Shown piece after piece: positions 42,874-56,080 of a stretch of DNA of 64,000 nucleotides. Position 1 is the first letter of the stretch; each line of letters opens with the position of its first letter. The notes beneath the pieces were generated by a model. It saw only the letters and a program-made list of their open reading frames with translations. It was not told where the DNA came from and ran no database searches. A program made the position numbers and the translations under genes. Source of the stretch: Bactericera cockerelli (taxonomy: Eukaryota; Arthropoda; Insecta; Hemiptera; Triozidae); contig CM044956.1 of NCBI GenBank assembly GCA_024516035.1, positions 31,346,217 through 31,410,216 of the forward strand, read 5' to 3'.

Positions 42874-45590
42874 GTAAACTATTTATGAATCACTTCTTCT
42901 CTTTTCATCACTTGAACATTACACCCCCTAGAAAATGTAATGTTCATTTCTTTTGGGATTTTTTTTTTTTTTTTTGGCATTGGTTATTCTCCTTATCATG
43001 GGAATTTGCCATTCAGCCAATGTGGTCGTGTTTATTTCTGTTAGTTATTGTTATACCTAGCCACTTTCTGAACAAGATAGCCGGGTGTGGGTGTGGGTCT
43101 GTTTGTTATGTCTCTCCTCTTGTTCTTCATACCCACCACTTCACTTTTCTCTTGCTTTTATAGAAGTGAACTGAATACGTTCTGACCGGTTTTAAAAGAC
43201 GACAAATAATAATGGAAAGCTGGAGCTTACAACCACTGAAGCGGGAGGAAGGTAGAGAAAATCAGACAAAGTGCCGGGTTCAGGGATGTGTAAAGTGCAT
43301 GGAAAGGCTTACAGAAAACCTCTTCTTATTTGTTGCAAAGGTCAATTTCTTTCCACTGACCGAGACGTTGCTTTCTCTTCGTCTTTTCTTCACTATCTCG
43401 ATACAGCAGTTTTGACCTTTTGAGTTTGTTGTCTACGGGGGTAGAAGACATAATGTAGCGCCATGCGGGCTGTGCCTCTCCCAGTTCTTCCAGTCCTTTG
43501 TATTCTGAAGAGAAAGAAAAGATAATTCTACTATTCTGTAACGGTTACTTGCAGACCTCTTTTTTTTTTTTTTTTTTTTTTTTTAAACTAACGTCTACAC
43601 TGTTACCCGATTCACACAAGATATTGTGTGTCACTAAATAACAGCAATAAGTGACGTTTTAGCTCTTTTTGTTCTAATTTTCGGATTTTTTCAATTATAA
43701 GAGCTCAATTATTTTTATTCACTTTAACTTCATGTAAAAAATTATACAGAATACGCGAGCTCTATTTCTCCAAGATCCGCGTTGAGGTTGATATAATTTT
43801 AACGAACACAATACTAGCGATATCTTTACATACATATAATCTGAACTAGTACTTAGCAAAAAATTACTCTATTCCTCTAATTTTGCTTCTCAGTGTATTT
43901 ATTACTTGATTTTTTATGTATGGGCGCAGCTAAGAGTGAGTGAAATCTCACCTTGTCAGGTCGCTGAGAAACACTTTGATGTTACATGTCGTTGGGTGTG
44001 TTTTCTTTTCTTTTTCCACAAGCCTGACATTAACCCAATTATAACTTACCGGTGTTCCGACCTTGATTTATCAAATTTCGTCTTTCTGGTTTATAAAAGC
44101 ACTGTTAAGAATTTGAAGAACAATCTTGTGACTAGAAACATGATTTTTTTTAACTTTACTAGCGGTAAGATTTGAAATGATCCTGTGATTTTTTCACTTT
44201 CCTTATTTACAAATGATAGTTAAGTATGACTCTCAATTGGTTGGGTCTTTTTGCCTTGTTTCCATTTAATTTATATAGCTTTTTGTGTATTATGATCTAT
44301 TATAATATAAAGAGTTGTACTATATATCAATTATATCATTAATTCTCATTGATATATTTACTTTATTATGTGCTTAAAGTAAAAATCAAAGTAAGTGTCT
44401 CTTACTTTCCCTCTCTCTTCAATTGAACTTTTGTTTTACTTAGTTTTGTAGTAATTCTTTAGTGGGTTAACAATACTATGCCGCATTGCATGATGTTTAT
44501 ATTAGCGGCAACGGCAACATTTCGTGTAGACAATGCCTCACTGTCTTGACATTTAACTGATTGCCAACAGTTTCTGTTTAATCCGAGTATAATATCAGCC
44601 GACCGTAATGCAATACAAGTTGAGGCGTTCTTCTCAACTCCGGGTTTTCAATCTCGTATTTCATTCTCCGCGAATTTTCCAAAGCAAAGTTGGCAGGGGT
44701 AGAAATGAAATATTCCTTGACTCGCCATATGCAATTACTCGAAACGTCCGTTTGAGAGAGATACGGAGTAATAAAAAGTTCAGATGTATTGCTATGCATT
44801 ATTCATGCAAGTTTTTCTTCAAAGTTTGAAATTTGTATATTATTATCAGCTATTCCTTGTTTAGTCAAGAATGGCCTTGCCCACTAGACACAGAACAATC
44901 AATTTGCGTCATTCCATCTCTCTTTCTTTTTGTAGAATGAATTGAACCTACCCCTCTCCCCTCCCTTGTTTTTTTGTATTGTTTGTCATGGAAAAATACC
45001 ATCAATCACTATATTTCTTAAAGTTCATTTATTGCATTTTTTTTTTTTTTTAGGCGGATACTTAAAGACGAAGCTAAAATGGATAGGTCATTCTTTTTTA
45101 TCCTTCTGATTTAAGGCAAGAAGGCGATGATCCTGTCGTTCACGCCGGTGGGTCATTTACTTCTAGTTAATGGATATTAACTTTCCTTTTTATAGTGGTA
45201 AATAAATTTTTTATCTCCCGTGCCTACTCCTCAAGCTCTGGAATAACATTGCCAAATTTTAACATCAGCATTTTCCCCTCTCCATCGCTCTTATTCTGTC
45301 TTCATTCTCTGGACAAGTACTCTTATAACTGATAATGTAATTTTAATGAAAATTAATGATTGCTCCATACAGGAATACAGGTTTAGGATGCATTTCATAT
45401 GTCACTATTATGTTAATGAGGGATGATTATATTGTTTGCTTTTGATAGTTCATTGGCCGTTGAATGAAACTAATTTCTCTTTCTCTAACAAAATATTTGT
45501 TTCCATTCCACCTTTGAATAATATTATTCTACACACCAATCGATAAATAATAGCTGTGTCCATGAGAGGGGCACAAGTACCTCACTGTGT
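42874..45590. other. Intron, no gene seen
   Basis: AT-rich sequence with T-runs (42960, 43560, 45040) and short open frames with no features. Confidence 0.5.
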
Positions 45591-45597
45591 GGCGCGG

Positions 45598-45785
45598 TGG
45601 TGGAATACTTCAACCACCAGACCACCTTTCCGATGTCCAAGCTTCTTCCAATGTTCCGTTGAGGGTATACCTTCCTGATATGAATTATTAAGGGCTGGGT
45701 TATAGGGTTATACCCTATTATACTTGCTGAGAATCGCGCCAGGAACCCCACATTAACCACACCCATTATGGGTGGTTGAGTTGGA
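45598..45785 (-). repeat. SINE body fragment
   Basis: On the minus strand: GTGGTTAATGTGGGG, CTGGCGCGATTCTC and the palindrome AGGGTATAACCCT, in the same order as at 6425-6565. The minus-strand open frame across it is not a gene. Confidence 0.5.
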
Positions 45786-45989
45786 GAGCAAATAACGGTT
45801 ACCGAGTTATAGGTCAGCACTCAGTACAGTGGGATATTAGCCTAATATTCCTATGTTTCTGACCTATAACTCGTTAACCGTAAGTTTCAGAAGGATATTT
45901 TTTTTTTTATCGAGATCTTTCGAACAAGGTAAACTCGACCTATTCTGTTGAAATTAGTTTCTGGTCGGTTTCATCATTAATGCAATTAC

Positions 45990-46175
45990 GCCACCAGACA
46001 TACTATTTCATTTATGATTTCAAATTCGGTCCGTACCCAGCCTGACTGGTCAGTGTAGGCAATTTTTTTTGCTGAAACTTAATCCCCCAAAAATAAAGTA
46101 ATACGGGTTTTAGCGTTTTTCTATATTTTCAGCTGTTTTTGAGATACAGGAGGTGGGGTGTGACCCTGTATATTA
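45990..46175 (+). repeat. Dispersed repeat shared with 6840-6990
   Basis: Shared in order: CAGCCTGACTGG, GTGTAGGCAA, GGTTTTAGCGTTTTT / TTTTTGCGTTTTTTG, and a GAGATACAGG / GAGAAACCCAGG end. Confidence 0.45.
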
Positions 46176-46299
46176 AGATAATTATTATTTAGGTTACTAA
46201 CTGTGTTATTTCTATGTTCTTTGTTCACAGGTGAGTTATCGTACCGTGTTGGCTAATAATCATTGTTTCATATCGTCCCTCGTTATTTGGTAAGTCTTA

Positions 46300-46556
46300 T
46301 CTCTATATATAAAACAGAAAAAAGGACTACCTACCTACCTACCTACCTACCTACCTATGTTTGTTTGTTTGTCCGGAGTTGTTTAGCCAAAACGGTAAGA
46401 GATAGCGAAAAATGTCTCAGAATTGACCCCCCAAAACCATTATCGCTTTGTCCAGAAAAATTATAAAAGTTCAAAAGGCATTGCTGTCCAGCAGTACGGC
46501 CATGCCTTAGTAAATTTGAAATTTAGTCCCGTTGCAAAGCACGGGCAAACGGCTAG
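46300..46556 (+). mobile_element. Non-autonomous Helitron, copy 2
   Basis: It begins TCTCTATATATAAAACAG after an A and ends CGGCTAG before a T, with the CCCGT/ACGGG terminal hairpin. The (TACC)n tract has about seven units. Confidence 0.85.
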
Positions 46557-49500
46557 TCCCACATATAGCTGTGCAAACTACGAGTAATGTATATTATTTT
46601 AGGTGTATATATTTTTTATTGCTTGATTTTTTTTTTATCCCCGGATAGACGCCCGACTTCCCCCTTTCCTCTCTTCTACTTTTCTCTCCTCCGTTCTGTG
46701 CCTTTTTACTTTGTCTGTCTCTTCCTCCCTCTCTCTTTCTCTTTTTGTTTGCATAATGATCTTTTCACATTCAGAATGTAAGTTAATTTTGTTCTATCAA
46801 GAGCAATGTAAGCATTCCCCTCCTGCTCCTCCCATATTACCATCATTATCCTGACCTTTACTCCGCACAACTTGAGCATTATGGCAGACTGCAACCATTA
46901 CATCATACCCGAGCTTCCTTCCTCATGTGGGACTGCAGAAGCTACGCCTTTCATAAAGCTATCTCTATCTTGCTAGTGCGTCATTTTATTTCACGGATGA
47001 CGTCCAGGTTAGAATTACTTGGACACCTGAGCTTTTTCTGCATTTAAGTTAGTTCGTATTACCTAACTTTGTAATACAGTCAAATTTCAGTTTTCATGTT
47101 AGTTCGTGTGAACCTGGGATCTGTTGCATGCCCAGCCATCGTCATATTATTGAGCCATTAGTTTTGTAAATTAGTTAATGGTCTAAATTAATGGTGATGT
47201 CCCTTCTGTCTCAATAACAAGTAGTTGTTCAACAATTGATCATCCGGACATGGAGCATTGTGTCCTTCTCTTCCTTCCTCTTCTCCTCCAAATAAGACTT
47301 ATCTCAGAATATATTGTGTTCCCTAATAGAGAGTTTTGTTTTGGCCAGGACTCGATCCCCCAACCTCCCGACTCGAACCACTCTAAGACAAATCCATGGT
47401 GAAATGCAGAGTAGGAAAGAGGACGTACTTCTACCTTGAGATCTGATGTGCTTTGAACTAAATTACTTTTTACTTCAAAGCACATGAGAATGCAACTCTC
47501 AACAATGCAAGTGGAAGGGAAACCTTAGAACAAAATACATGCACTCGAGTGCAATGTGCAATTGTAGGCTGAAAGTGCACATGTAGGCATTGGTATATTC
47601 TACCGATAGGTTGATAGTGTATGGGTGATATCGACAGGGTAGATCATCCTTCAAAGCCATGATTTATAAAATACGGGGTGTCACAAACGAAGTTTTCTGA
47701 CTGCTTAGAACAAAGTGCATTAATTATGAATTAGAAGTGTTCTACTAATACTACACCATTGTATAACGAGTTTGTTTTTTTTGTATAAATAAAACAAAAA
47801 ACAACAACGGAAGTAGGTACTGATATTTCCACTGAAGATGTATAGGTAACTTCGTCACGAGAAGTTTGAATGATTGAGGTGTTCAGAGGTGAATTTTTTA
47901 CAATTAATATACAACGAACTACTCAAAGTAGTAATTATGTCAATTTGAAAAGGGGCGCTGAGAGGGTTCTTTCGAAATACATTTGCTTAGGAAAACACCA
48001 AAAGTGTCTGAATACGCACGTGCTACCCCCCTGCCCCCCCCCCCCCCGGTCTATCATCCAACACCCTCTGAATGACGACACATTGGGGACAAGAACCCTT
48101 GCACTTCCGGTGTCTAAGCTACTTTGGTGGCAGGGTACTTCCCTGTGTTGTTGCACATGAAACAATGGTAAGTGGAACAGCTTACATCTGTTGCTACGCT
48201 GCTGAGAGGAGGGTGGGGTATAACAAAACTGTTCTCGTAGCCTCAGAGCGCTCGTGAATTTCACAGACTGTGTCTACTTGCCAATATTCATGCTCTGTAC
48301 CTGCTTTTCTACAAACGAGCATTGTATGCTGTATGGGCTTCATTTTTATTGAAAACCGTACAGACCAACTTCATAGTTACAATAATATTACTGCTAATGT
48401 CTTGAGATCTGGTCTTTATAATAAACACGGATAGACCTGCTGTATTGAACTTTTATGTCCGATTAACTGAGGTTGTATCTAAACACTTGATGTGTACTGT
48501 TTATCTAACATATCATTGTTGACAGAGTGTGTCACTTTTTGCTAAGACAAAAAAATCAAATTCATTGTTTATATAAATTTACTAAAATAATATGTTGTGT
48601 GTTTGTCGTCTGACACACTTTACATAGATAACGAAGAATTCACGTAAGAATTTCGTACATAGTTCATGTAAAATATCTGAATAATGTTGTATTGCTTCAG
48701 TGGTCATGACATTCTTGAGAGATATACCTACCATTAATATTATAAGAACTTTAGGAGAAATTTTCTACAAAACGAATGGCTGAGAGAAAGTGTTCATTCA
48801 AAGTATGAAATCTTTCCGGAACTTGTATTTTCTTTGTGTGACAATTTATAAAGTGTTTATCTAAGTTGATATACTTAAATCATAAATTAAATAAAGATGC
48901 GTAAATGAGTCAACCTTTTATTCTAAGAACATGAGCTTCGAGGTCAATTTTGCAAAAAAAATCAATTAATTTCTACCGCTTTAATTTGTTGTATTTACAT
49001 AGGTGACTGAGTCTGAGCCTTGTGCTTTCGGCATTCTCTCCATATTTTTTTTCTCAATGCTTCCTCACTTTCTCAGTTTTTCTCCTTTAGGTCTTGAAGT
49101 TTATCTTACCCTCAAAATTGGTTTTTTTCTTCTTCTCCTACTTCAAAATTCAAAATAATCTATCAAGTTTCTTGCAACACAAATCACCTCAACCTTCTCC
49201 CTTGTATTTTCCTCCACGATTCTTTCTCGAGACCCTTTGTTTCTCCGGTCCGTTTTCTTTCCAAGTGCCACAGTTAAATGAGTGTTTTTAATTACTTCTA
49301 GCTCCGTTAGAACTGAAGTTTCATTAGATTTGTTTTTCATGATCCTCGTTCTCCATTATTTCTTTTGCTTGGCTGATACATACAATTTAAACACCCAGCC
49401 TAATAATAAATTATCTAATGTCATGAGTTTTCAAGAGTGACGAAAGATTTTACAAATGTGTACAGAAATTTTCACATTGACCTCTACATTTTTTGTATCA

Positions 49501-49780
49501 GCAAAAAAATCATGTGATGTGTGTGAAGCGAATTTTTGGTAATGGTTCAAGAATATTGTCGGATAAAATTACAAAAATATATTCTGAATTCCTCCAATAA
49601 CAGCAACATTATGTTTCATGTTAGTTCCGCGTGAGATATGGTTCGTTTACATCTAGCAACACTGGCACTGGTGTGAATACGGAATACGGAGTAAGCAATA
49701 AAATAGATAAAACATGAAAAAGAGGAATCAGAAATGAAGGTTAATATTTTATCACGAGATTGAGACTGATGGCGTGTGTG
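46557..49780. other. Intron, no gene seen
   Basis: AT-rich sequence. A C-run lies at 48039-48050. A minus-strand frame at 47935-48264 has no recognisable domain, and I do not call it a gene. Confidence 0.45.
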
Positions 49781-49784
49781 TGTT

Positions 49785-50165
49785 GGTCTACTCCTGCATT
49801 ATTGTCTCCTAGTCAGAATGCTGGTCCACGTCTCGTATCTTGTTTATTGTGCCCTAGTCAAAATACTGGTCTACTTCTTGTTTAGAGTGTCCTAGTCAGA
49901 CTGTTGGTCTCCTTGTTTATTGTGTCTTAGTCAGAATATTTTTTTACTTCTTGTTTATTGTGTCCTAGTAAGATTGCTGGTCTGCTCCATGTGTATTGTG
50001 TCCTATAGTCAGAATACTGTGCTGCTCCTTGTTTTAAGTGTCCTAGTACTGCTGGGTTACTTGTTTCTTATTGTGTCCTAGTGCAGAATGCTGATCTACT
50101 CCTTGAGTGGCATAGCTAGTCTGCTGCTCCAATTCTTACTTACCGTGTTCTAGTCAGAATGTCTA
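49785..50165 (+). repeat. Degenerate minisatellite, about 38-43 bp unit
   Basis: Eight units resemble TCCTAGTCAGAATGCTGGTC followed by TACTCCTTGTTTATTGTG. Starts of the core are at about 49808, 49851, 49889, 49924, 49963, 50001, 50039 and 50076. The unit is also present once each near 23480-23515 and 24533-24570, at the ends of dispersed repeats. Confidence 0.75.
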
Positions 50166-50169
50166 TTAT

Positions 50170-50867
50170 TTCTGCTACTTTCAACATGCACTCAGAGGTC
50201 GTGTTACTTCTATAATTTATTTTAGTTGTATCAGTACTCAATAGATCAGTATCTACTCACTGCGCGCATAGCTTGTGATGATGCACATTGCATAGTTCTC
50301 TTGATTTCCAGGCGTTCATAGAATCTGCGCATCGATATACATCAGCTGAATTTACTCTAGCTCAGGAGATCTTTACTTTTAATTGGAAAAAATAATTTTG
50401 CATCACCCCTGAGAAGATCCGTATAGTCAGCAATTACCCCAAAAAAGTGCGACCAAATGGACATTTAATTATTCATATATCAAAAAAAATATTTCGAGAA
50501 TTTTGAAATAAATATGGTAATGGCGGCACCCCTCAACCATGAGTTGATTGCCCAATAAAAGATAATTAAAATAACTAATTGGCGAACTTCAACGGTTCGG
50601 TTTATTTAAATTCGCCCAACTTCACAGACAAAAAAACCGTACAGACTCACGTAAACTCTTCATTCCAATTAGTGGAAACAGCCGGGGCGGAATTCTGACC
50701 GCCTCGTTTCAACAGGTGGCTGTCTGAGAAAATCTCTTTTATACATATAATAAAACGTCTTTTTCCGTTTTCATCTGGAGGTGCTGGAGTTCCGCAGCTC
50801 CTTAGCACCGGCCGTCCCTCGTACATGGGAAAACATGAAAATCGGAACATTGGTTGGTACATAAATA
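50170..50867. other. Intron, no gene seen
   Basis: A somewhat GC-richer patch at 50670-50860 gives a minus-strand open frame with no recognisable domain. Confidence 0.4.
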
Positions 50868-51099
50868 TCTCTATATATAAAACAGAAAAAAGGACTACCT
50901 ATGTTTGTTTGTCCGGAGTTGTTTAGCCAAAGCGGTAAGAGATAGCGAAAAATGTCTCAGAATTGACCCCCCCAAAACCATTATCGCTTTGTCCAGAAAA
51001 ATTATAAAAAGTTTAAAAAGGCATTGCTGTCCAGCAGTACGGCCATGCCTTAGTAAATTGGAAATTTAGTACCGTTGCAAAGCACGGGCAAACGGCTAG
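50868..51099 (+). mobile_element. Non-autonomous Helitron, copy 3
   Basis: It begins TCTCTATATATAAAACAG after an A and ends CGGCTAG. The TACC tract is reduced to one or two units. The base after CTAG is G rather than the usual T. Confidence 0.8.
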
Positions 51100-51654
51100 G
51101 TAATAAAGATGCACAAAGATCTCATGAACCAACACGGGGAAAATGCCTAACGTCAAAGAGAGGCATGATTGTATAAGTTGCACGGTAATGCTAACCCTTG
51201 CTTTCCATTTCTCAACTTCTTATACATGATACCTATGTAATATTTTCTCTTGCGAAGTTACTCTGTACATTACATGAATGATAAAACGTTATATTTAGTT
51301 TTTCAAAGACCAGGCACATGAGAAATTACCAATTTGCCCGCGAAAATTTTCATTATTAATTTCCCGGCTATGTGCTCGAACAATTTGGCACCCCTTAGCA
51401 TAACATTGATCATAGACTCATCTAACATGACTCATCTGTAATTTATTTTTCGAGAGAATTTTCTGAACAGATATTTATTAAAATTTATTTCATTTTCAAC
51501 AGTATTTACTTCCTCATCTTTAGAGCACTCAAGTTTCTAAGGAATAAATTCATATGCCGTTTGTTTCAACATTGACATACATGGTTGATTTGGTAATAAT
51601 TGCAATAGAATTGAAAGTTTAAGAATAATAAGAATAAACACCCTGTATATTATT

Positions 51655-51800
51655 GGTTCATCCGGTCTATCAGGTGCCCCCCAAAACACCTACCCAGACG
51701 AAAGAAAGATAAGATACGAGGAATCAATGTAGATAGTGCAGAGAATTAGAAAGGAAGAGTGCAAAGGTGTTCTCAATATGATATCATTCATTACTTCCGA
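51655..51800. repeat. Diverged fragment of the 2.6-kb repeat
   Basis: CATCCGGTCTATCAGGTGCC resembles the body (CATCCGGTCCACTGGGTGGC near 58881). The sequence AGTGCAGAGAATTAGAAAG...AAGGTGTTCTCAATATGATATC resembles the foldback arm. Both are rearranged relative to the intact copies. Confidence 0.5.
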
Positions 51801-52054
51801 TAATTTTATAAAATTTTATAATTTTATAATATAATATTTTATAAACAAAAATATTTTTATGCTCCCGTGTTTTTTGTGGTAAATAATCATTACAGTACCA
51901 CAGCGAGGAATGATTTTATGTAATACACATTGCATAGTAAGAAACATAATTCCTGGCGCTTTAATGTAATGCTCAAGGTGTGTTCTTAATAGTGCAATCC
52001 TACCACCAAATCCTTCTACCAGGAATATACAAGCGAAAAAATATGTTAAAATTC

Positions 52055-52978
52055 TTAGGGTGCGTTCATCAATCATTGTGTAACGTGTTTACCCAGTGTG
52101 TAAAAACTCTGTGTAAGCTACTCAGTGTGTAAACTTGAAAATACCGTTTATCAATTCAAAATTATCTCTTGGGTAACCTTACACGTTGGGAAATTTACAC
52201 CATTCTCTCTCGGCTGTGTAAAATTTTACCCAGTGGGTAAAATCTTCATAAATTTGTAAATTACGTACCTAGTATGGATCATTGAACTGTGAGCATCGAA
52301 AAATCAAATTTTATATTCAGTGAAATCTAGAGAGTTTAAATCATTGCATTTGTATCTACCTCTTCTACCTACCTCTACCTACCTATCTCTGGGTGGACCA
52401 CCTGAAAATAAAATATAAAAATTTATCCTCTTTACCTAACTACCTACTAATTATAATGATTATCAATTACTTTTTCAATTATTATTTTTTAAATCAAAAA
52501 TTGGGATTTTTGAATTGTCCTGCCAAAAAATTAAATTCCTTTTGAAATAAACTGGTGTGAACATCACACGACTTTCCTCATCCCACAAAAAAAGTTGGTC
52601 ACTAATTCCACCAAATCTGCCACTGGTGACTCAACGGTGATAGTTAGCAAAAAAAATCATATCAAATTCGTGCTCAGCACCTTAAAACATATTTTGATAT
52701 GTCACAACCCCCATCTACGATGAGTATAAAAAAGTTAAAAATTATTTGAAATTTACCGCTAATCAGAATACATATTTTTTTTCTCTGTGAGGCACAAAAT
52801 TTATCCAAAATAAAGGATTGCTAACTTCACACCCATACTTGACTTGGGTATCTACACAGGAGATAAAAAGGAATTGATAAACACCATTTTGTAAATATTT
52901 CACTTTACCCCTTGGGTAACACTACCCACAGTGTAGTTACACAACGATTTTACACAATGATTGATGAACGCACCCTTA
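52055..52978. mobile_element. Harbinger-like non-autonomous element, 918 bp
   Basis: Ends GGGTGCGTTCATCAATCATT (52058) and AATGATTGATGAACGCACCC (ending 52975) are perfect 20-base inverted repeats. They extend inward as GTGTAA-rich sequence. The flanking TTA on each side (52055-52057, 52976-52978) is the 3-bp duplication expected of PIF/Harbinger elements. There is no coding frame. Confidence 0.85.
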
Positions 52979-53104
52979 GTATTGAAATATTATGATTCAA
53001 ATTTTTAGTGTAAAATGAATTTCTTAAAAAAATACTTTTATATTGTCATTGATATTTGGTTTTTTCTTTGAAACTTTTTTGTTGTTGGTGTTGCAACTGT
53101 TGCA

Positions 53105-53750
53105 TAAGCAACTTTTTACTTTCCTTATAAGGAAAGTATTGTATTCGTTGAAAATTCGACCTACCCAGTTTGTCACATTTCTGGACGAATCCCAGCCTCA
53201 GGATACCATAAAAAATATTTTCGACCATTGGTCCGTGTGTTTGTGTGTTTGAACAACTGAACACGATATCTCGAGAACGGTAAGAGCTAGAGATCTGAAA
53301 TTTGGTTTGGAAGCTGATTTTACATACCACACGAACCGCGAAACCACGTTTGATTGAAATCTACCGCACCCTGGGCCGCAAAAATTGGCCGCAAGGGCCG
53401 CTCCTTTGAATTAATTAAAGATACCAAAAAAATTAAGGAACACCATTTTCTTAGAATGAAAAAAAAAATATATAATAATATGAGTTTACTTTGATCTTTT
53501 TTTCTTTTTTTGATATCTTCAACTTTTTGGAGTCCAGCCCCTAATTACCAGTATTTTGGAGGGTCCTGCTTGAACTAACTTTTTCACTATTCATCTTCTA
53601 TGGTGGTTGTGACATCAATTCCAATGATTTTCAGGTGCTGATTAAGAATTTGACATTGAATTTTAGCTATCTGTTACTTTTGAGTCACCAATGGCGAAAC
53701 TTACTTATTTTAGAGTGATAAGGAAAGTCTCTTTATTTTTAACGTTTTTT
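53105..53750. repeat. Unclassified repeat bounded by AAGGAAAGT motifs
   Basis: ACTTTCCTTATAAGGAAAGT (a near palindrome) opens the segment and GATAAGGAAAGTCTC closes it. The inside has low-GC sequence with an ATATCTCGAGAACGGTAAGA motif. I could not define ends or a class. Confidence 0.3.
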
Positions 53751-55173
53751 ATATGGGGTTTCTATTGACCACCCTCTACCTAGCAGGCAGGGGTTGTACA
53801 CTTGTACATTATGTACAGGTTTAACAATTGTGGCCTATTTCTTGTGTCGTAATTATTGTTTTAATTTACAGTATTTGATGTTTAGTTAGTTCTCTTCCAC
53901 CCTCTTGTACAATGCTGAGACCTCCACCGGATGTGACTGAGTACGCGACCTGTGTTCCTTCTCTTTCTAATCGCTTCCCCTCCTGTCTCTCTCCTCCATA
54001 CTGACTTGTAGACCTCTTGTGTATTGTTTCTGAGTGAGAGAGGGCCCTGTTCCCTAGAATTTGAATATTCAATTCGGTTATCAATCAGTAGCACTATTTA
54101 TTTACTTATTTTTAAAGAACTATGATGTGTATCAAAACAATAGATTTGTTTAGCATTCCAGAGATACCCGTATGCAATTTTTTAAATTCTATTATTGTGC
54201 GTCAACATACTTTCGTATGCACTTATACAGTGAAAAATTGTAAATGAAGGTCACTGTTTTCTCTTTTATATCGTAGAATTAAATGGATTGTAAATATTTT
54301 ATTTCACACCGACAATGTTTTCATTCATCCTGCTGTACTTAAATACCTACACCATTTATGGGGCACAAAATTATGTGATAAAAAAATATAAAAATACCAT
54401 GAATGTAAAAAAATACTTCCGTTTTCTAATATTAGAATTTTTTTGGAAGTAATATTTTCAAGACAACAGGTCTAATACCTATTAGAAATTTTTCGGAAGT
54501 AATATTTTCAAGACAACAGGTCCCATGTCGTACAACATCGTGAACAATATTGTAATTTCCTAGACTCCTTGGCATAGGTGTAAGTGCTAGGCTGGAAAGC
54601 ATTGCGTGCTCAAATAATGCAAGTAGAGTAGTGTACTAACTTTTAAGTCAAGTCCACCAGACTGAATGAGAAATGTTTAGGTTGAACCTTGCACGGTAAG
54701 GTCCGGAGACTCCTGCCTGTGTCAGTGGTAGCCTGGTAGTTGCTTTGCTCTCCAGTGCTTTAGTTGTACTAGTAGAGATTTCGTAGTGTTATTAGAATTT
54801 AGTTTCGTGTACCGATATATTTTTTTTTAAGTGAAAAATTAATTAGTTAAGTGCGCGTAAATTTTCAACCCTGTTTTTGCATGTGGATGAATTTATAGCC
54901 TTCAAGTTTAAAAAATAATAAAAAATAAAATACAAAAGTGGACCAAAATTCACCAAAATTGTAAATTAAAATATTTATAATTGTGATTGTGGAGTGACCT
55001 ATAACTATTTAATATGTAAATATTTAATAAATAAATAGACAATTGATTTTTTCTATAATCATTTTCATTTTTTTCTAAAACTTCTTTATTTACTTTCTTT
55101 CTTTAACATTTACTTGCTCAAGAGTTTTTCTAATGTAAGTGTATTTTTTTTTTGTTTCTATCTAAAAATTATA
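53750..55173. other. Intron, no gene seen
   Basis: Two short direct repeats of about 45 bp (TTTTTTGGAAGTAATATTTTC... near 54430 and 54490) are the only structure noted. Confidence 0.4.
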
Positions 55174-55821
55174 TACAGGGTGATTTTTTAAAAAAAGTGT
55201 AAACAATTTACCCATAAGTTTTGGGGGCCATTTTTTACTGGAGAGTCAACTCTATTTAACAACATTTGCGAAAATGCCCCCTAACGGAGTGACACGCCGA
55301 GTTGATAAATTAATCGCATATTTTAATAGTTATTACGCCTTATCTGATTGAGCATATGAGCAAGTGGGGGGCAACCATAGAAGTAAAATATAGAAAATAA
55401 GTTATAACTAGTTTCACAATGAAGGCATGGTAAAAAACCACTACCTCAAACTTCAAGCATGTGTATTGATTTAAGAAGAAAAAAATATTATAAACCTTTT
55501 TTGTGCATTGGATTGGTTTGAATTGAGCAAAAATGTATCATAAACTATTGAAAAGTTGTTTTTTTTGCAAGTTTTCTTCTTGTTGCTAAAATTGTAATGG
55601 GCATGATTTTCACGACTATAGGGACTGATTTTTTTTCTCCATTCCAGTAGATCAAACATTTAAGATGTAACTCATAATATTCGATTTTTTTTCTCAACTA
55701 TCCGTTACAAAGCATTTGCGCACCGTTTGTTATAGAGTTGCCCCAACCCCCCCTCCCCCGTAAATTGGTCCACAAACACATTTTTTTTAAACGGATTTAT
55801 ACTTTTTTGAATCACCCTGTA
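55174..55821. mobile_element. Mariner-like MITE, 644 bp
   Basis: The element 55176-55819 has ends CAGGGTGATTTTTTAAAAA / TTTTTTGAATCACCCTG flanked by TA on both sides. There is no transposase frame. A right-end fragment of the same family is at 14381-14478. Confidence 0.75.
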
Positions 55822-55924
55822 TATGTATATAGACAAGGGTTACACTGAGAAAAGTTTTCTCTGGCAATAAGAGGAAATTAGGCTAAAGATTTTAAGGGTT
55901 CATTATTAATTGCAAGGTTACTGT

Positions 55925-56080
55925 TAACAGCATTATCTACCACCTAACCTTCAGGGTACAAGTTTTAATGTGGTCATCTGTATACTCAAATAAATGAAGA
56001 AAAGTTCATACATTGGGTTTCATTCGAACAACGGATCAACCTGATTACCTTACGACCACTATACTACAAATTTTAATGTA
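55925..56080 (-). mobile_element. tRNA-headed SINE, second copy
   Basis: On the minus strand the motifs of the 23592 SINE recur in order: TAGTGGTC (A box region), GTTGTTCGAATGAAACCC (B box), AACTTTTCTTCATTTATTTGAG, GATGACCACATTA, GTTAGGTGGTAG. Confidence 0.55.

Noticed and set aside
47935..48264. Minus-strand 109-residue frame
   Set aside because: Contains a translated C-run and no recognisable domain; likely chance.
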